Counted from the first letter of the stretch, positions 33,178-42,304 are shown. The stretch: DNA of 61,316 nucleotides from VAZQ01 sp035300505 (GCA_035300505.1 DATGVJ010000005.1:1-61316), one strand, 5' to 3'. The notes: generated by a model from the letters alone, not told the origin. Translations and numbers: made by a program.

Positions 33178-34665
33178 ATGACCCTTGACGAAATCATCCT
33201 CGCGCTCAAATCGCCGGATGCGCCGCCGGCGGCAGCCCTGACAGCCGGCGTGGCGATGGCCGACGAGTTGGCGCCGCTTGTCTATGCTATTGCCGACAAG
33301 TTTTCCGATGGCATCTACCTCTTGCCGGGAGAAAACGCGACGCTCCTTTACGGCCTTTACATTCTTGCGGCCGCAAAACATCCGGAATTGTTCGACTCTG
33401 TGATGGCGATGATCGAACAGCCCGAGAGCGAACTCGATCAACTTTTTCCCAATCGCATTGCCACTTGCCTGACACAGCTGTTGCTCAGCGTCTGGAATGA
33501 CGATACCGACGTGCTGTTCCAGGCGATCGAGCACGCCAACTTGATACCTGACGCGAAGTGGGCTTTGTTCGATGTGCTTGCCCGCCTGACTTTCGATGGT
33601 CGCATCCCGCGTGCACGCACGATTGCATTCCTCGAACGCCTTGAACGCGAGGACTTCATCGAAGATGGAGATTCAATCTGGTGGGGATGGGAAGAGGCGG
33701 TTATCAAGCTAGGCATCACGCAGCTTGAACCGGGGCTTCGCCGGGCGTGGTCGAAAGTCATCAATGAGCAGCTTACCGAAGAGGAGCGTGCCGCACGCCT
33801 TGCACGGATGAATCGGGCGGCGGCCGATCCGGCGGATCGAAGCCAGTTCGAGGCGGACCTCGTGTGGTCCGTCGAAGACCCGGTGGAGGCGCTCGCCTGG
33901 GTCGAAAAGCAGGCGAAGGTGCGCGAGGAGTGGATGGCCGAACGCGAGACCGAGTTGGGCCTTGCGGATGAAGAGGATCCGGCCGATGCCATTCGTTTGA
34001 CACACATCGAAGAGAACTGGTTGGAGGGGTTTCTCATCAGCAGCCACGTGCCGGAGACCACAATGACGTTTGAGGAGCTCGACGGCATGGTCACTGCGCT
34101 GGCGATCGGGCCGGTGACCGTCCTGCCCTCGCAATACCTTCCGGAAGTCTGGGGAGCAGACGGCGAGACCGGGCCCGAATGGGACAGCACCGAGCAGGCT
34201 GAGTACTTCATGAGCCTGCTGACGAAGCACTGGAACGCCATCGCGGCGCGCCGTGACGCCGACGCCCCGCATGATCCGTTTATTTGCGAATTTGACGAAG
34301 TCGACCTGGGCCAGTGCTGGGCCGAGGGCTTTATGGCCGGGGTCGCACTGGGCGAGGGCAACTGGGATCGTCTGTTCGATGACGAGCGTGCGATCGAGAT
34401 AAGTATGTCGATCGTCGCGCTCGCCGGAGAGGATCACGAGATGTTTGTCGAAGGCATCACACCGGAGATGCGCACAGCGATCGTGGAGCGACTGCCCGTC
34501 ATTCTACAGGTCGTCGCTGCCTATTGGCGAGATCCGGACTGGCAGCCACCGCGCAGCGAGCCCGTTCGATCCACGAAGGTGGGAAGAAATGAGCCTTGCC
34601 CGTGCGGCTCGGGCAAGAAATTCAAGCGATGCTGTGGCGCCAATCCGCCACCGACGCTGCACTGA
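33178..34665 (+). CDS. DUF1186 / UPF0149 protein with C-terminal SEC-C zinc motif
   Basis: The acidic 495-residue protein has three parts: an N-terminal helical DUF1186-like region (about 1-200), a UPF0149 (YecA/YgfB-like) domain (about 275-440: WLEGFLISSHVPETTMTFEELDGMVTALAIGP ... CWAEGFMAGVALGEGNWDRLF) and a SEC-C motif near the end (GRNEPCPCGSGKKFKRCCG, Cys-rich zinc knuckle as in SecA). YecA-type proteins of this pattern bind ribosomes or SecA-linked processes; the function here is inferred only. The ATG has no strong ribosome site; a GGAATT/AATTCC mini-hairpin precedes it. Confidence 0.8.
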   Translation: MTLDEIILALKSPDAPPAAALTAGVAMADELAPLVYAIADKFSDGIYLLPGENATLLYGLYILAAAKHPELFDSVMAMIEQPESELDQLFPNRIATCLTQLLLSVWNDDTDVLFQAIEHANLIPDAKWALFDVLARLTFDGRIPRARTIAFLERLEREDFIEDGDSIWWGWEEAVIKLGITQLEPGLRRAWSKVINEQLTEEERAARLARMNRAAADPADRSQFEADLVWSVEDPVEALAWVEKQAKVREEWMAERETELGLADEEDPADAIRLTHIEENWLEGFLISSHVPETTMTFEELDGMVTALAIGPVTVLPSQYLPEVWGADGETGPEWDSTEQAEYFMSLLTKHWNAIAARRDADAPHDPFICEFDEVDLGQCWAEGFMAGVALGEGNWDRLFDDERAIEISMSIVALAGEDHEMFVEGITPEMRTAIVERLPVILQVVAAYWRDPDWQPPRSEPVRSTKVGRNEPCPCGSGKKFKRCCGANPPPTLH

Positions 34666-34708
34666 CGAGCCAATCGTCGGGAGGTCCACGCTTTCAATCA
34701 GGTGACGT

Positions 34709-35044
34709 ATGGCGGAAGATGGCGAATGGAATCGCAAGGGCGCAACCCTTAGCGACGTGACGGCCGAGAAAGAATATGGGGTGACCCGCGATTTCATCGT
34801 GAAGGGTATCAAGGCCGGCAAGCTTGAATACCGAGACGGATCCATCTGGGGCAACCCCTACCTTCGAATCCTGAGAAGCCAGCTCGAAACATACATCGCG
34901 AAGCAGCTTGGTTCGGAACACTTGGGGAGCAAGAAGTCCCAGACCGAATTGCGTGCCATCAACAAGGAGATCGCTGGGCTGAGGAAGAAACTGGCTGCAC
35001 TGGAAACGCGGCGGGCTGCACTGGCGCCCGCGATCAAGAAATAG
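34709..35044 (+). CDS. Small conserved protein, helix-turn-helix-like with C-terminal coiled coil
   Basis: The 111-residue protein is not assigned to a known function. Residues about 12-60 (TLSDVTAEKEYGVTRDFIVKGIKAGKLEYRDGSIWGNPYLRILRSQLETYI) look like a MerR/excisionase-type winged helix, with a first helix, a YGVTRDFIVKGI recognition-like helix and a short wing. Residues about 78-106 form a heptad-patterned coiled coil ending in KK. The ATG has AGGTGA upstream. It lies 43 bp after the SEC-C gene in the same direction. A DNA-binding role is inference. Confidence 0.65.
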   Translation: MAEDGEWNRKGATLSDVTAEKEYGVTRDFIVKGIKAGKLEYRDGSIWGNPYLRILRSQLETYIAKQLGSEHLGSKKSQTELRAINKEIAGLRKKLAALETRRAALAPAIKK

Positions 35045-35178
35045 GCAAAACGACCATTGCCTGACCACGAACGTCTTGGTGCTCTCGATTGCCTGGGCAA
35101 TCGCCCGGCCCAGCGTTCAGGCTTCTTCAATACCAATCTGCTATAATCTCCAATCGCCCAAAACCACTTGAGGACTTG

Positions 35179-36678
35179 ATGTTTCCCACACCGAAGCATG
35201 CACTTTCGCCCAATACCTACGCCTATGAATCCGAGCCGCTGGTCAAGCCGACCGGCTTTCGCGAATACGACGCGCGCTGGCTGCTGGGGGACGAAATCAA
35301 CCTGATGGGTGTGCAGGCTCTCGGCATGGGGCTTGGCACGCTGATCCGCGAACTCGGCCAGCGGCCTGAAATCGTCACGGCGCATGACTTTCGCGGCTAT
35401 TCGGCCTCGGTGAAATACGCTCTGGTATCGGGTCTTCTGGCGGCGGGATGCAAGGTCCACGACATCGGGCTTGCGGTCACGCCGATGTCCTATTTCGCGC
35501 AATTTGCGCTCGACGTACCTTGCGTCGCCATGGTGACGGCGTCCCACAACGACAATGGCTGGACCGGCGTGAAAATGGGCGCCAACCGGCCACTCACGTT
35601 TGGGCCCGACGAGATGACCAGGCTCAAGGAGATCGTGCTCGGCGCGCGGTTCGATAATCGGGGAGGCGGCTCCTACCATTTCGTGGAGAATTTCCCCGAG
35701 CGCTATATCGCGGACCTGACCAACCGGCCAAAGCTCAAGCGCCACCTCAAAGTGGTCTGCGCTTGCGGCAACGGAACGGCCGGCGCGTTCTCGCCGCGCG
35801 TTCTTGAAGCCGTCGGTTGCGAGGTCGTGCCGCTTGATTGCGAACTCGATCACACATTCCCGCGTTATAACCCCAATACCGAAGACATGAAGATGCTGCA
35901 TGCCATGCGCGACGCCGTCCTGGAGCACAAAGCCGACGTCGGCCTTGGATTCGACGGCGATGGCGACCGTTGCGGCGTCGTCGATAATACCGGCGACGAA
36001 ATCTTTGCCGACAAAGTGGGCGTGATGCTCGCGCGCGATATCTCGTCTCTGCAAAAAGGCGCGACATTCGTCGCCGATGTGAAATCGACCGGACTGTTCA
36101 TGACCGATCCGGTGTTGATTCAGAACGGCGCCAAGACCGTTTACTGGAAAACCGGTCACTCCTATATGAAGCGCCGCGTGAACGAGATCGGGGCGGTCGC
36201 GGGTTTTGAGAAATCGGGTCACTTCTTTTTCAACAAACCGCTCGGCCGCGGTTATGACGACGGGCTCATCTTTGCGCTTGCGGTTTGCGATATGCTGGAT
36301 CGCAATCCCAATAAGAGCATGGCGGACCTCAAAAATGCGCTGCCCAAGACCTGGTCGTCACCCACCATGGCGCCGCACTGCGCCGACGAAATCAAATACG
36401 GCATCGTCGACCAGGTGGTGGCACACTTTGAGGCGGCGCAACGGAACGGCGACAAGGTCTGTGGCCAGCCGATCCGCGATCTCGTCACCGTCAATGGCGT
36501 GCGTGTGACGGTCGAGGACGGCACCTGGGGGCTGGTGCGTGCATCCTCAAACAAGCCTGAACTCGTGGTGGTGGTGGAAAGCCCGGTCTCGGATGCGCGC
36601 ATGCGCGACATGTTCAAGTCGGTCGATGCGGTGCTGCGCACCCATCCCGAGGTTGGTGCGTATAATCAGACGATTTGA
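35179..36678 (+). CDS. Phosphomannomutase / phosphoglucomutase
   Basis: The 499-residue enzyme interconverts hexose 1- and 6-phosphates for nucleotide-sugar and polysaccharide synthesis. The phosphoserine loop is TASHNDNGWTG with S122; the metal loop is DGDGDR at 259-264; FEKSGHFFF is the sugar-binding loop; and the C-terminal phosphate site lies in RASSNKPELVVVVES. ATG at 35179 has GAGG upstream; earlier in-frame starts at 35089 add no homology. It resembles ManB/ExoC-type enzymes; which sugar is preferred is not visible. Converges with pheA, 16 bp apart, without an evident terminator. Confidence 0.92.
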   Translation: MFPTPKHALSPNTYAYESEPLVKPTGFREYDARWLLGDEINLMGVQALGMGLGTLIRELGQRPEIVTAHDFRGYSASVKYALVSGLLAAGCKVHDIGLAVTPMSYFAQFALDVPCVAMVTASHNDNGWTGVKMGANRPLTFGPDEMTRLKEIVLGARFDNRGGGSYHFVENFPERYIADLTNRPKLKRHLKVVCACGNGTAGAFSPRVLEAVGCEVVPLDCELDHTFPRYNPNTEDMKMLHAMRDAVLEHKADVGLGFDGDGDRCGVVDNTGDEIFADKVGVMLARDISSLQKGATFVADVKSTGLFMTDPVLIQNGAKTVYWKTGHSYMKRRVNEIGAVAGFEKSGHFFFNKPLGRGYDDGLIFALAVCDMLDRNPNKSMADLKNALPKTWSSPTMAPHCADEIKYGIVDQVVAHFEAAQRNGDKVCGQPIRDLVTVNGVRVTVEDGTWGLVRASSNKPELVVVVESPVSDARMRDMFKSVDAVLRTHPEVGAYNQTI

Positions 36679-36694
36679 GAGTTGGTGGGTAACC

Positions 36695-37558
36695 CTACGG
36701 CCCCACCTGTTCCTCAAAACCCCTGCGGAATTTGTGCGCCGGATAGACACCGAGGATGCGCATTTCCTTGGAATAGAATGCCAGCTCCTCGAAGGCGAAG
36801 ACGAGTTTGCGGTCGTCGGGATGGCCTTCGACGTCGGCATAGAATTGAGTCGCGAAAAAATTGCCCTCGATCATGTAGCTTTCGAGCTTGGTCATATTGA
36901 CGCCATTGGTGGCAAAGCCGCCGAGCGTCTTGTAGAGGGCGGCCGGCACGTTGCGCACCTGGAACAGGAAGGTCGTAACCACCGGGCCATCGCCGTTCCT
37001 GGGCCAAACCGCTTCGCGCGCCAGCATGATGAAACGCGTGGTGTTGTGGGCCTCGTCCTCGACGTCTGCCCGCAGAATATCGAGACCATAAATTTCGGCG
37101 GCAAGTCGCGTTGCAATGGAGGCGCGGGTCTTGTCGCCGGCTTCCGCAACTTCGCGTGCCGAGCCTGCGGTGTCGGCCGCCACGATCGGTTTGATTCCGA
37201 TCTGCCGGATCACCTTGCGGCATTGGCCGAGCGCATGGACGTGGCTCTCGACCGTCTTGATGTCCGCAAGCGTCGCTCCTTTGACGGCCAGCAATTGATG
37301 CCGCACCGGCATGAAGTGTTCGCCGACGATGTGCAGGCCGGCATGCGGCATGAGATGATGGATGTCGGCGACGCGGCCGGCGACCGAGTTCTCGATCGGG
37401 ATCATGCCGATATCGGCGTCACCGGACGTGATGGCCGCAAAGCAGTCCTCGAAGGTGGCACAAGGCATGGCCTCCGCGTCCGGATAGACTTCGTGGATCG
37501 CCAAGTGCGAGTTTGCCCCCGGCTCGCCTTGGAACACGACCTTCTTGGGCTTGATCAT
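36695..37558 (-). CDS. pheA: Prephenate dehydratase
   Basis: The 287-residue cytoplasmic enzyme converts prephenate to phenylpyruvate in phenylalanine synthesis. The catalytic domain has VVFQGEPGANSHLA, GMIPIENSVAGRV and HALGQCR, with the TRF motif in HNTTRFIML. An ACT domain with GGFATNGVNMTKLESYMI (GALV/ESRP-like region) follows for Phe feedback. There is no chorismate mutase domain. The ATG is at 37558, seven bases after the folD stop. In many Hyphomicrobiales pheA directly follows kdsB; here folD lies between them. Confidence 0.95.
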   Translation of the reverse strand: MIKPKKVVFQGEPGANSHLAIHEVYPDAEAMPCATFEDCFAAITSGDADIGMIPIENSVAGRVADIHHLMPHAGLHIVGEHFMPVRHQLLAVKGATLADIKTVESHVHALGQCRKVIRQIGIKPIVAADTAGSAREVAEAGDKTRASIATRLAAEIYGLDILRADVEDEAHNTTRFIMLAREAVWPRNGDGPVVTTFLFQVRNVPAALYKTLGGFATNGVNMTKLESYMIEGNFFATQFYADVEGHPDDRKLVFAFEELAFYSKEMRILGVYPAHKFRRGFEEQVGP

Positions 37559-37565
37559 GTGATTT

Positions 37566-38483
37566 TCATGCGGGCTGGTGCGGCGAAGTTCCCATCATAT
37601 TGTGGTCGAACGCGTTAGGGAACTTCAAACCACGCACTATACGCTCGGCGGACGTGATCGTATTGACGAGCAGCATCGTTACTGTCATGGGGCCGACCCC
37701 GCCAGGAACACGCGTGATGTAGGACGCTTTCTGGCAGACACCGTCAAAATCGACGTCTCCTACCAGCTTGCCATTCTCCATCCGGTTGATGCCGACGTCG
37801 ATGACGACGGCATTGGTCTTCACCATTTCAGCCACAATGAGGTTGCGCCGCCCGGCCGCGACCACAAGGACGTCAGCCAGGATCGTGAATTGCGCGAGAT
37901 CACGCGTTTTCGCGTGACAAATGCACACGGTCGCGTCCCGTTGCATGAGCATGAGCGCCAACGGCTTGCCGACAATGTTGCTTGCGCCAACGACGACAAC
38001 GTTTTTTCCCTCGAGCGATATTCCCTCATGGTCCAGGAGATTGAGAACCCCATAGGGAGTGCAAGGGGGAAACACCGTATCGCCGACGACCAAGCCGCCC
38101 ACGTTGTAAAGATGGAATCCGTCTACATCCTTATCCACCGAGATGGCTCGAAGTACCTCGCTCGCGACGAAGTGGTTCGGCAGCGGCAGCTGGACCAGGA
38201 TGCCATGAATGCTCGGGTCGGCGTTGAGCTCTAGAACCGCCTTGGTAACGTCTGCGTAATCTACCTCGCGCGGATAGCGCAGTACGACCGATCGGACGCC
38301 GACATCGACGCACGCCCGTACCTTATTACGCACATATGTAGCAGATGCAGGATCGTCGCCGACGAGGATAACGGCAAGCCCGGGAACGACGTCAAATTGC
38401 TCCTTCAACTTACGCGCCCGCTCACCGCACTCAGCGCGGATTTTAGCCGCCACCGCCCGACCATCAATGATCTTCGCCACCAT
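37566..38483 (-). CDS. folD: Bifunctional methylenetetrahydrofolate dehydrogenase/cyclohydrolase
   Basis: The 305-residue enzyme converts 5,10-methylene- to 10-formyl-tetrahydrofolate in one-carbon metabolism. Catalytic Y50 and K54 lie in SATYVRNKVRACVDVG. VQLPLP, DKDVDGFHLYNVG, PPCTPYGVLNLL and the NADP loop VVGASNIVGKP are present, and VPGGVGPMT is near the end. Less common residues (ILADVLVVAAGRRNL) and a somewhat lower GC content than the flanks suggest separate ancestry from its neighbours. It sits between kdsB and pheA, 34 and 7 bp away, in one transcription unit. Confidence 0.95.
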   Translation of the reverse strand: MVAKIIDGRAVAAKIRAECGERARKLKEQFDVVPGLAVILVGDDPASATYVRNKVRACVDVGVRSVVLRYPREVDYADVTKAVLELNADPSIHGILVQLPLPNHFVASEVLRAISVDKDVDGFHLYNVGGLVVGDTVFPPCTPYGVLNLLDHEGISLEGKNVVVVGASNIVGKPLALMLMQRDATVCICHAKTRDLAQFTILADVLVVAAGRRNLIVAEMVKTNAVVIDVGINRMENGKLVGDVDFDGVCQKASYITRVPGGVGPMTVTMLLVNTITSAERIVRGLKFPNAFDHNMMGTSPHQPA

Positions 38484-38517
38484 CGGGCAACCTTGTCACG
38501 GTTCTGGTCCGCTCGTG

Positions 38518-39258
38518 TCAAGCGCCCGCTTTAATTATTTCGCGCGCGCGGGCGAGGTCCTCCGGCGTGTCCACTCCGAGGGGAACGCTGTCCACGATTG
38601 CGACGTCGATGCGCATGCCAGCCTCCAATGCCCGCAGCTGCTCCAGTTTTTCGCGCAGCTCCAGCGGCGAGGGCGGCAGGCTGACGAAACGCTCCAATGC
38701 CGCCCTTCGGTACGCGTACAGGCCGATATGATGATAGAGCGGGCCCTCGCCATGAGGTGCGGTCGCGCGCGTAAAATAGAGCGCGCGCAACCGCCTTGGC
38801 GCGACCGTGGCGCCGACAACCTTCACGACATTGGGATTGGTTCGCTCTTGTGGGATCACGATTTCGGCCGCGAGAGTGGCGATATCGACGGCAAGATCGT
38901 TGAGCGGTGCAAGGGCTGCGTTTATGTCGGCTGGAGCCAGCGTCGGCAGGTCGCCTTGGACATTGACGATGATGCGGCAGCGTTTCTGCGGATCGGAGCT
39001 GTCGACGGCCTCATGAATGCGGTCCGAGCCCGAAACATGGTCCGGCCGGGTCATGATGGCGCGGCCACCCGCGCCGGTGACGCAGGTGGCGATTGCCTCC
39101 GAATCGGTTGCGACCACGACCGCACCCACGCCGGCTGCCTGCGCACGGCGCAAGACGTGAACGATCATGGGTTCCCCGGCGATATCGGCAAGCGGTTTGC
39201 CGGGCAGGCGGGTTGCGGCCATCCGGGCCGGAATTACGATCAGGACATCGTCGGGCAT
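38518..39258 (-). CDS. kdsB: 3-deoxy-manno-octulosonate cytidylyltransferase
   Basis: The 246-residue enzyme activates Kdo with CTP for lipopolysaccharide. It shows the nucleotidyltransferase start IVIPARMAATRLPGKPLADI, VVATDSE, MTRPDHVSGSDRIHEA, the metal site VNVQGDLP and HHIGLYAYRRAALERFV, with the closing DTPEDLARARE. The ATG is at 39258, first of the kdsB-folD-pheA unit, and divergent from the cytochrome c gene with 138 bp between. The arrangement cytochrome c / kdsB / pheA is common in this order; folD is the extra member. Confidence 0.96.
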   Translation of the reverse strand: MPDDVLIVIPARMAATRLPGKPLADIAGEPMIVHVLRRAQAAGVGAVVVATDSEAIATCVTGAGGRAIMTRPDHVSGSDRIHEAVDSSDPQKRCRIIVNVQGDLPTLAPADINAALAPLNDLAVDIATLAAEIVIPQERTNPNVVKVVGATVAPRRLRALYFTRATAPHGEGPLYHHIGLYAYRRAALERFVSLPPSPLELREKLEQLRALEAGMRIDVAIVDSVPLGVDTPEDLARAREIIKAGA

Positions 39259-39396
39259 GGGACGGGCTTGGAAAATGTGCCGTGGGCTACGTGATATTAG
39301 GTGCTTATACGGGTTGCCATGTGTGTGGCAAACCGGCTATCTGTGCGCCGCCGCAGCGCACCAATCCACCTCCATCCTCCTCGGAGCGAAGCCGCG

Positions 39397-39981
39397 ATGA
39401 ACTCGTTTGAAATGAACAAGATACTTGGCGCAATCCTTGCCACATGCCTGGGCGTCGTGGCTCTCAATATCGCGTCAGGGGCGATTTTTTCTCCGCCCAA
39501 GCTCGCCAAGCCGGGCTATGAAATCGCGGTTCCGGACCCGCACAAGCCAGATCCCAACCAGCCAGGGGCGGCGCAGGCTCCGGCACTGACACTCGCCGAA
39601 CTGCTGGCGAAGGCGGATTTGGAGCGCGGCCAGGGTTCCGCCCAGAAATGCGGTGCCTGCCATACCTTCGATAAGGGCGGGAAGCCTGGGCTTGGTCCCA
39701 ATCTTTGGGGCGTCATGGGAAGGGCCAAGGGCTCCGCCGAAGGCTTTGGCGGCTATTCGCCGGCCATGAAGGCAGCCGGCGGGCAGTGGACCGTCAGCGA
39801 ACTCTTTGAGTTCGTGGCGAACCCAGCCGAAAAGGTGCCGGGCAACTTCATGCCATTTGGCGGCATTCCACGTGCGCAAGAGCGGGCCGACCTCATGGCC
39901 TATCTCAACAGCCTTGCCGATAATCCCGGGCCGCTATCCGTTTCGTCTGGAACCCAGCGGGCTGATTTGTCGCGGCCCTAA
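39397..39981 (+). CDS. Membrane-anchored class I cytochrome c
   Basis: The 194-residue protein has an uncleaved N-terminal anchor (ILGAILATCLGVVALNIA), a long proline-rich linker (about 32-62) and a cytochrome c domain with haem site CGACH at 85-89 and axial methionine M152 in GNFMPFGG. This is the CycM/c552 type that passes electrons between the bc1 complex and terminal oxidase on the periplasmic side. ATG at 39397 has GGAG ten bases upstream; the longer frame from 39301 has no anchor. Divergent from kdsB. Confidence 0.93.
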   Translation: MNSFEMNKILGAILATCLGVVALNIASGAIFSPPKLAKPGYEIAVPDPHKPDPNQPGAAQAPALTLAELLAKADLERGQGSAQKCGACHTFDKGGKPGLGPNLWGVMGRAKGSAEGFGGYSPAMKAAGGQWTVSELFEFVANPAEKVPGNFMPFGGIPRAQERADLMAYLNSLADNPGPLSVSSGTQRADLSRP

Positions 39982-40027
39982 GCAGGATCGCAGGGCGTGT
40001 CCAAGGGAACTCCGCACGGGCGGGTTC

Positions 40028-40105
40028 GGAGTACCGCCTTCACGGCGGCTTCGCCGCGGGCGGCCTTTCTTCCTTGAGGGAAGTACCGCCTAAAGGCGGA
40101 ACTCC
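40028..40105. repeat. Second REP-like palindromic element
   Basis: GGAGTACCGCCTT (40028-40040) and AAGGCGGAACTCC (40093-40105) are complementary over 12 of 13 bases. Between them lie GCGGC-TTC-GCCGC (40045-40057) and CCGCCT-AA-AGGCGG (40087-40100). The preceding bases add a GAACTCCG/CGGAGT arm. The layout (outer arms enclosing small hairpins, next to a gene end) parallels the element at 7188-7302 but the sequence differs. Confidence 0.6.
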
Positions 40106-40125
40106 AAACGGAAATATCTCATCCG

Positions 40126-40156
40126 TTGGGCGCAGATTTCTGCGCCCAAGCTTTTT
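40126..40156 (+). terminator. Rho-independent terminator
   Basis: TTGGGCGCAG and CTGCGCCCAA form a perfect 10-bp stem with an ATTT loop (40126-40149), followed by GC and five T residues. It lies 145 bp after the cytochrome c stop and isolates the yej operon. Confidence 0.9.
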
Positions 40157-40333
40157 GTGGTTCGGGATCAAGCTTGGTCAGGTCGTTCCGTATGGATCAT
40201 TGGCCCAGGTTTGGGCCGAGGTTCGGGCTCATGTTCGGGGCTGGCGCTAAATCATCTGGTGGCTATCTAACGAAAATCGGACATAATCACCCCGACACCT
40301 GTCCCATCGTTGGGCCTGCCCAGGAGACACCCC

Positions 40334-42304
40334 GTGGACCTCAGCCGCCGAACTCTCATTCACACCGGACTTCTCTCGACCCTCGCGCCAGCCCTCGAGC
40401 GGATGGGCCTGCCGGTCGTTGCGCCAGCTAGCGCCCAAGCGACCACCCAAGGGTCCGCCCAAGCGGCCGGATGGAAACATGCGCTGTCGCTGTTCGGAGA
40501 CATCAACTACCCGGCGGGCTTCGAGAAGTTTGACTACGTCAACGCGAACGCGCCGAAAACTGGCAGTGTGCGCATGAGTGCGCTCGGCGCCTTCGACAAT
40601 TTCAACATGGTGGTCGCCGGCGTCCGCGGCAGCATCGTGGCCAGCCTCGAGTTGATCTATGACACCCTCATGGTGCGGTCGCTTGACGAAGTGACGACCG
40701 TCTACGGCCTGCTTGCCGAGGCCGTGACGCACCCGGCCGATTTTTCGGCCGTGACCTATCGGTTGCGCGCTGGCGCGCGCTGGCATGATGGCAAACCGGT
40801 GACGGTCGAGGACGTGATCTACTCCTTCGAAATGCTGGTCAAGCACCATCCGGCTTATTCGGGGTATTACAGGCACGTCACCAAGACGGAGAAAACAGCT
40901 GATCGCGAGGTGACTTTCACGTTCGACGCGCCGGGCAACCGCGAATTGCCGCTCATCGTCGGTGAGCTTACGGTCCTGCCGAAACATTGGTGGGAGGGGA
41001 ATGACGCATCCGGCAAAAAGCGCGACATTGGCGCGACCACGCTGGAGCCGCCGCTCGGCTGCGGAGCCTATCGGATCAAGGAGTTTACGGCCGGCCGCAA
41101 CGTCGTTTACGAGCGCGTCAAGGATTACTGGGGCCACGACCTCAATGTGAATCGAGGCCGCGACAATTTCGATGAAATCAGGGTCGAATATTTTCGCGAT
41201 CCCACGGTTGCGCTGGAAGCTTTCAGAGGCGATCAGATCGATTTTCGATTTGAAAACAGCGCGCTCTATTGGGCGACGCGCTACGACTTCCCGGCGAGAA
41301 ATGAAAAACGTGTGTTGCTCGAAGAATTCCAAAGCCGAAGCCGGGGGGTCATGCAGGGTTTTGTTTTCAACACCCGGCGCGACAAGTTCAAGGATGCGCG
41401 GTTGCGCCGGGCATTCAACTATGTGTTCGATTTCGAAGAGGCGAACAAGCAGTTCTTTTTTGGCCAATATAAGCGGGTCGCCAGCTATTTCGAGGGCACT
41501 GAACTTGCTTGGCACGGCAGCCCGGATGACGCTGCGGAGGAAAAACGGGCTGTTGCAATCGGATCAAGGGGCCGGCCGGAGGGCCTCGAACTGGCGATTC
41601 TGGAGCCCTTACGTGGCCAGGTTCCCGCCGAAGTCTTTACGACGCCTTATGTCAATCCGGTCGGTGGCGGTGCCGATGCGGGACGGACCAACCTGCGCGA
41701 GGCGCTGCGGCTTGCGCGTGAGGCCGGTTATGAGGTTCGCAACCAGAAGCTCGTCAACACCAAAACCGGAGAGGCATTGAGCGTCGAATTCCTCATAGGT
41801 CAGGGATCGGCGGCCTTCGAGCGGGTGATCCTGTTCTACAAGCAATCCTTGGAACGTCTTGGTGTCACGGTAGCGGTGCGTACCGTCGATGAGGCCCAAT
41901 ACGAGAACCGTTTGCGTAATTGGGATTACGACATCATCATCCATAGCTGGGGGGAATCCCTGTCGCCCGGCAACGAACAACGTGACCGCTGGGGAGCGCC
42001 TGCTGCCGACCAGGTCGGTTCGCAAAATTATGCGGGGATCAAGAATCCCGCCGTCGATGCTCTTATCGACCGGGTGATATTTGCCAAAAGCCGCGACGAA
42101 CTGGTGGCGGCGACGCACGCGCTTGACCGGGTGCTCATCTGGAATTTCTATGTCGTGCCGCAATGGACCTATGGAAAGGTGCGAACCGCGCGCTGGGACC
42201 GCTACGGTCGTCCCGATGAGTTGCCAAAGTATGGCGATGGGGCCTTTCCAACCGTGTGGTGGTGGGATGGCGAGAAGGCGGCGCGCACCCGGGGACGCTC
42301 GTGA
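40334..42304 (+). CDS. yejA: Oligopeptide-type ABC transporter binding protein (YejA-like), first copy
   Basis: The 656-residue periplasmic protein of SBP family 5 has a twin-arginine-like signal (LSRRTLIHTGLLSTLAP) then ALSLFGDINYPAGFEKFDYVNANAPK, the YejA-type start, and RWHDGKPVTVEDVIYSFEML and YRIKEFTAGRNVVYERVKDYWG. It delivers peptides or microcin C-like compounds to YejBEF. GTG at 40334 has GGAG seven bases upstream. Its TGA overlaps the start of a paralogous second binding protein (GTGA). Rhizobia also carry paired yejA genes before yejBEF, so the doubling is a known arrangement. Confidence 0.92.
   Translation: MDLSRRTLIHTGLLSTLAPALERMGLPVVAPASAQATTQGSAQAAGWKHALSLFGDINYPAGFEKFDYVNANAPKTGSVRMSALGAFDNFNMVVAGVRGSIVASLELIYDTLMVRSLDEVTTVYGLLAEAVTHPADFSAVTYRLRAGARWHDGKPVTVEDVIYSFEMLVKHHPAYSGYYRHVTKTEKTADREVTFTFDAPGNRELPLIVGELTVLPKHWWEGNDASGKKRDIGATTLEPPLGCGAYRIKEFTAGRNVVYERVKDYWGHDLNVNRGRDNFDEIRVEYFRDPTVALEAFRGDQIDFRFENSALYWATRYDFPARNEKRVLLEEFQSRSRGVMQGFVFNTRRDKFKDARLRRAFNYVFDFEEANKQFFFGQYKRVASYFEGTELAWHGSPDDAAEEKRAVAIGSRGRPEGLELAILEPLRGQVPAEVFTTPYVNPVGGGADAGRTNLREALRLAREAGYEVRNQKLVNTKTGEALSVEFLIGQGSAAFERVILFYKQSLERLGVTVAVRTVDEAQYENRLRNWDYDIIIHSWGESLSPGNEQRDRWGAPAADQVGSQNYAGIKNPAVDALIDRVIFAKSRDELVAATHALDRVLIWNFYVVPQWTYGKVRTARWDRYGRPDELPKYGDGAFPTVWWWDGEKAARTRGRS

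Larger units (their letters stand above)
39982..40333. other. Intergenic region with REP-like element and terminator
   Basis: This 352-bp gap has no gene. It holds an imperfect inverted repeat element (40028-40105), a strong terminator (40126-40156) and, from 40157, a region that should carry the yej operon promoter, ending in the ribosome site CAGGAG at 40321-40326. Confidence 0.7.

Noticed and set aside
34858..36222. 454-codon minus-strand frame over the phosphomannomutase gene
   Set aside because: Antisense to a gene with intact phosphoserine and metal loops; no motifs of its own.
40247..41515. 422-codon minus-strand frame over the first yejA
   Set aside because: Shadow of a well-supported gene; its start has no ribosome site and it covers the yej promoter region.
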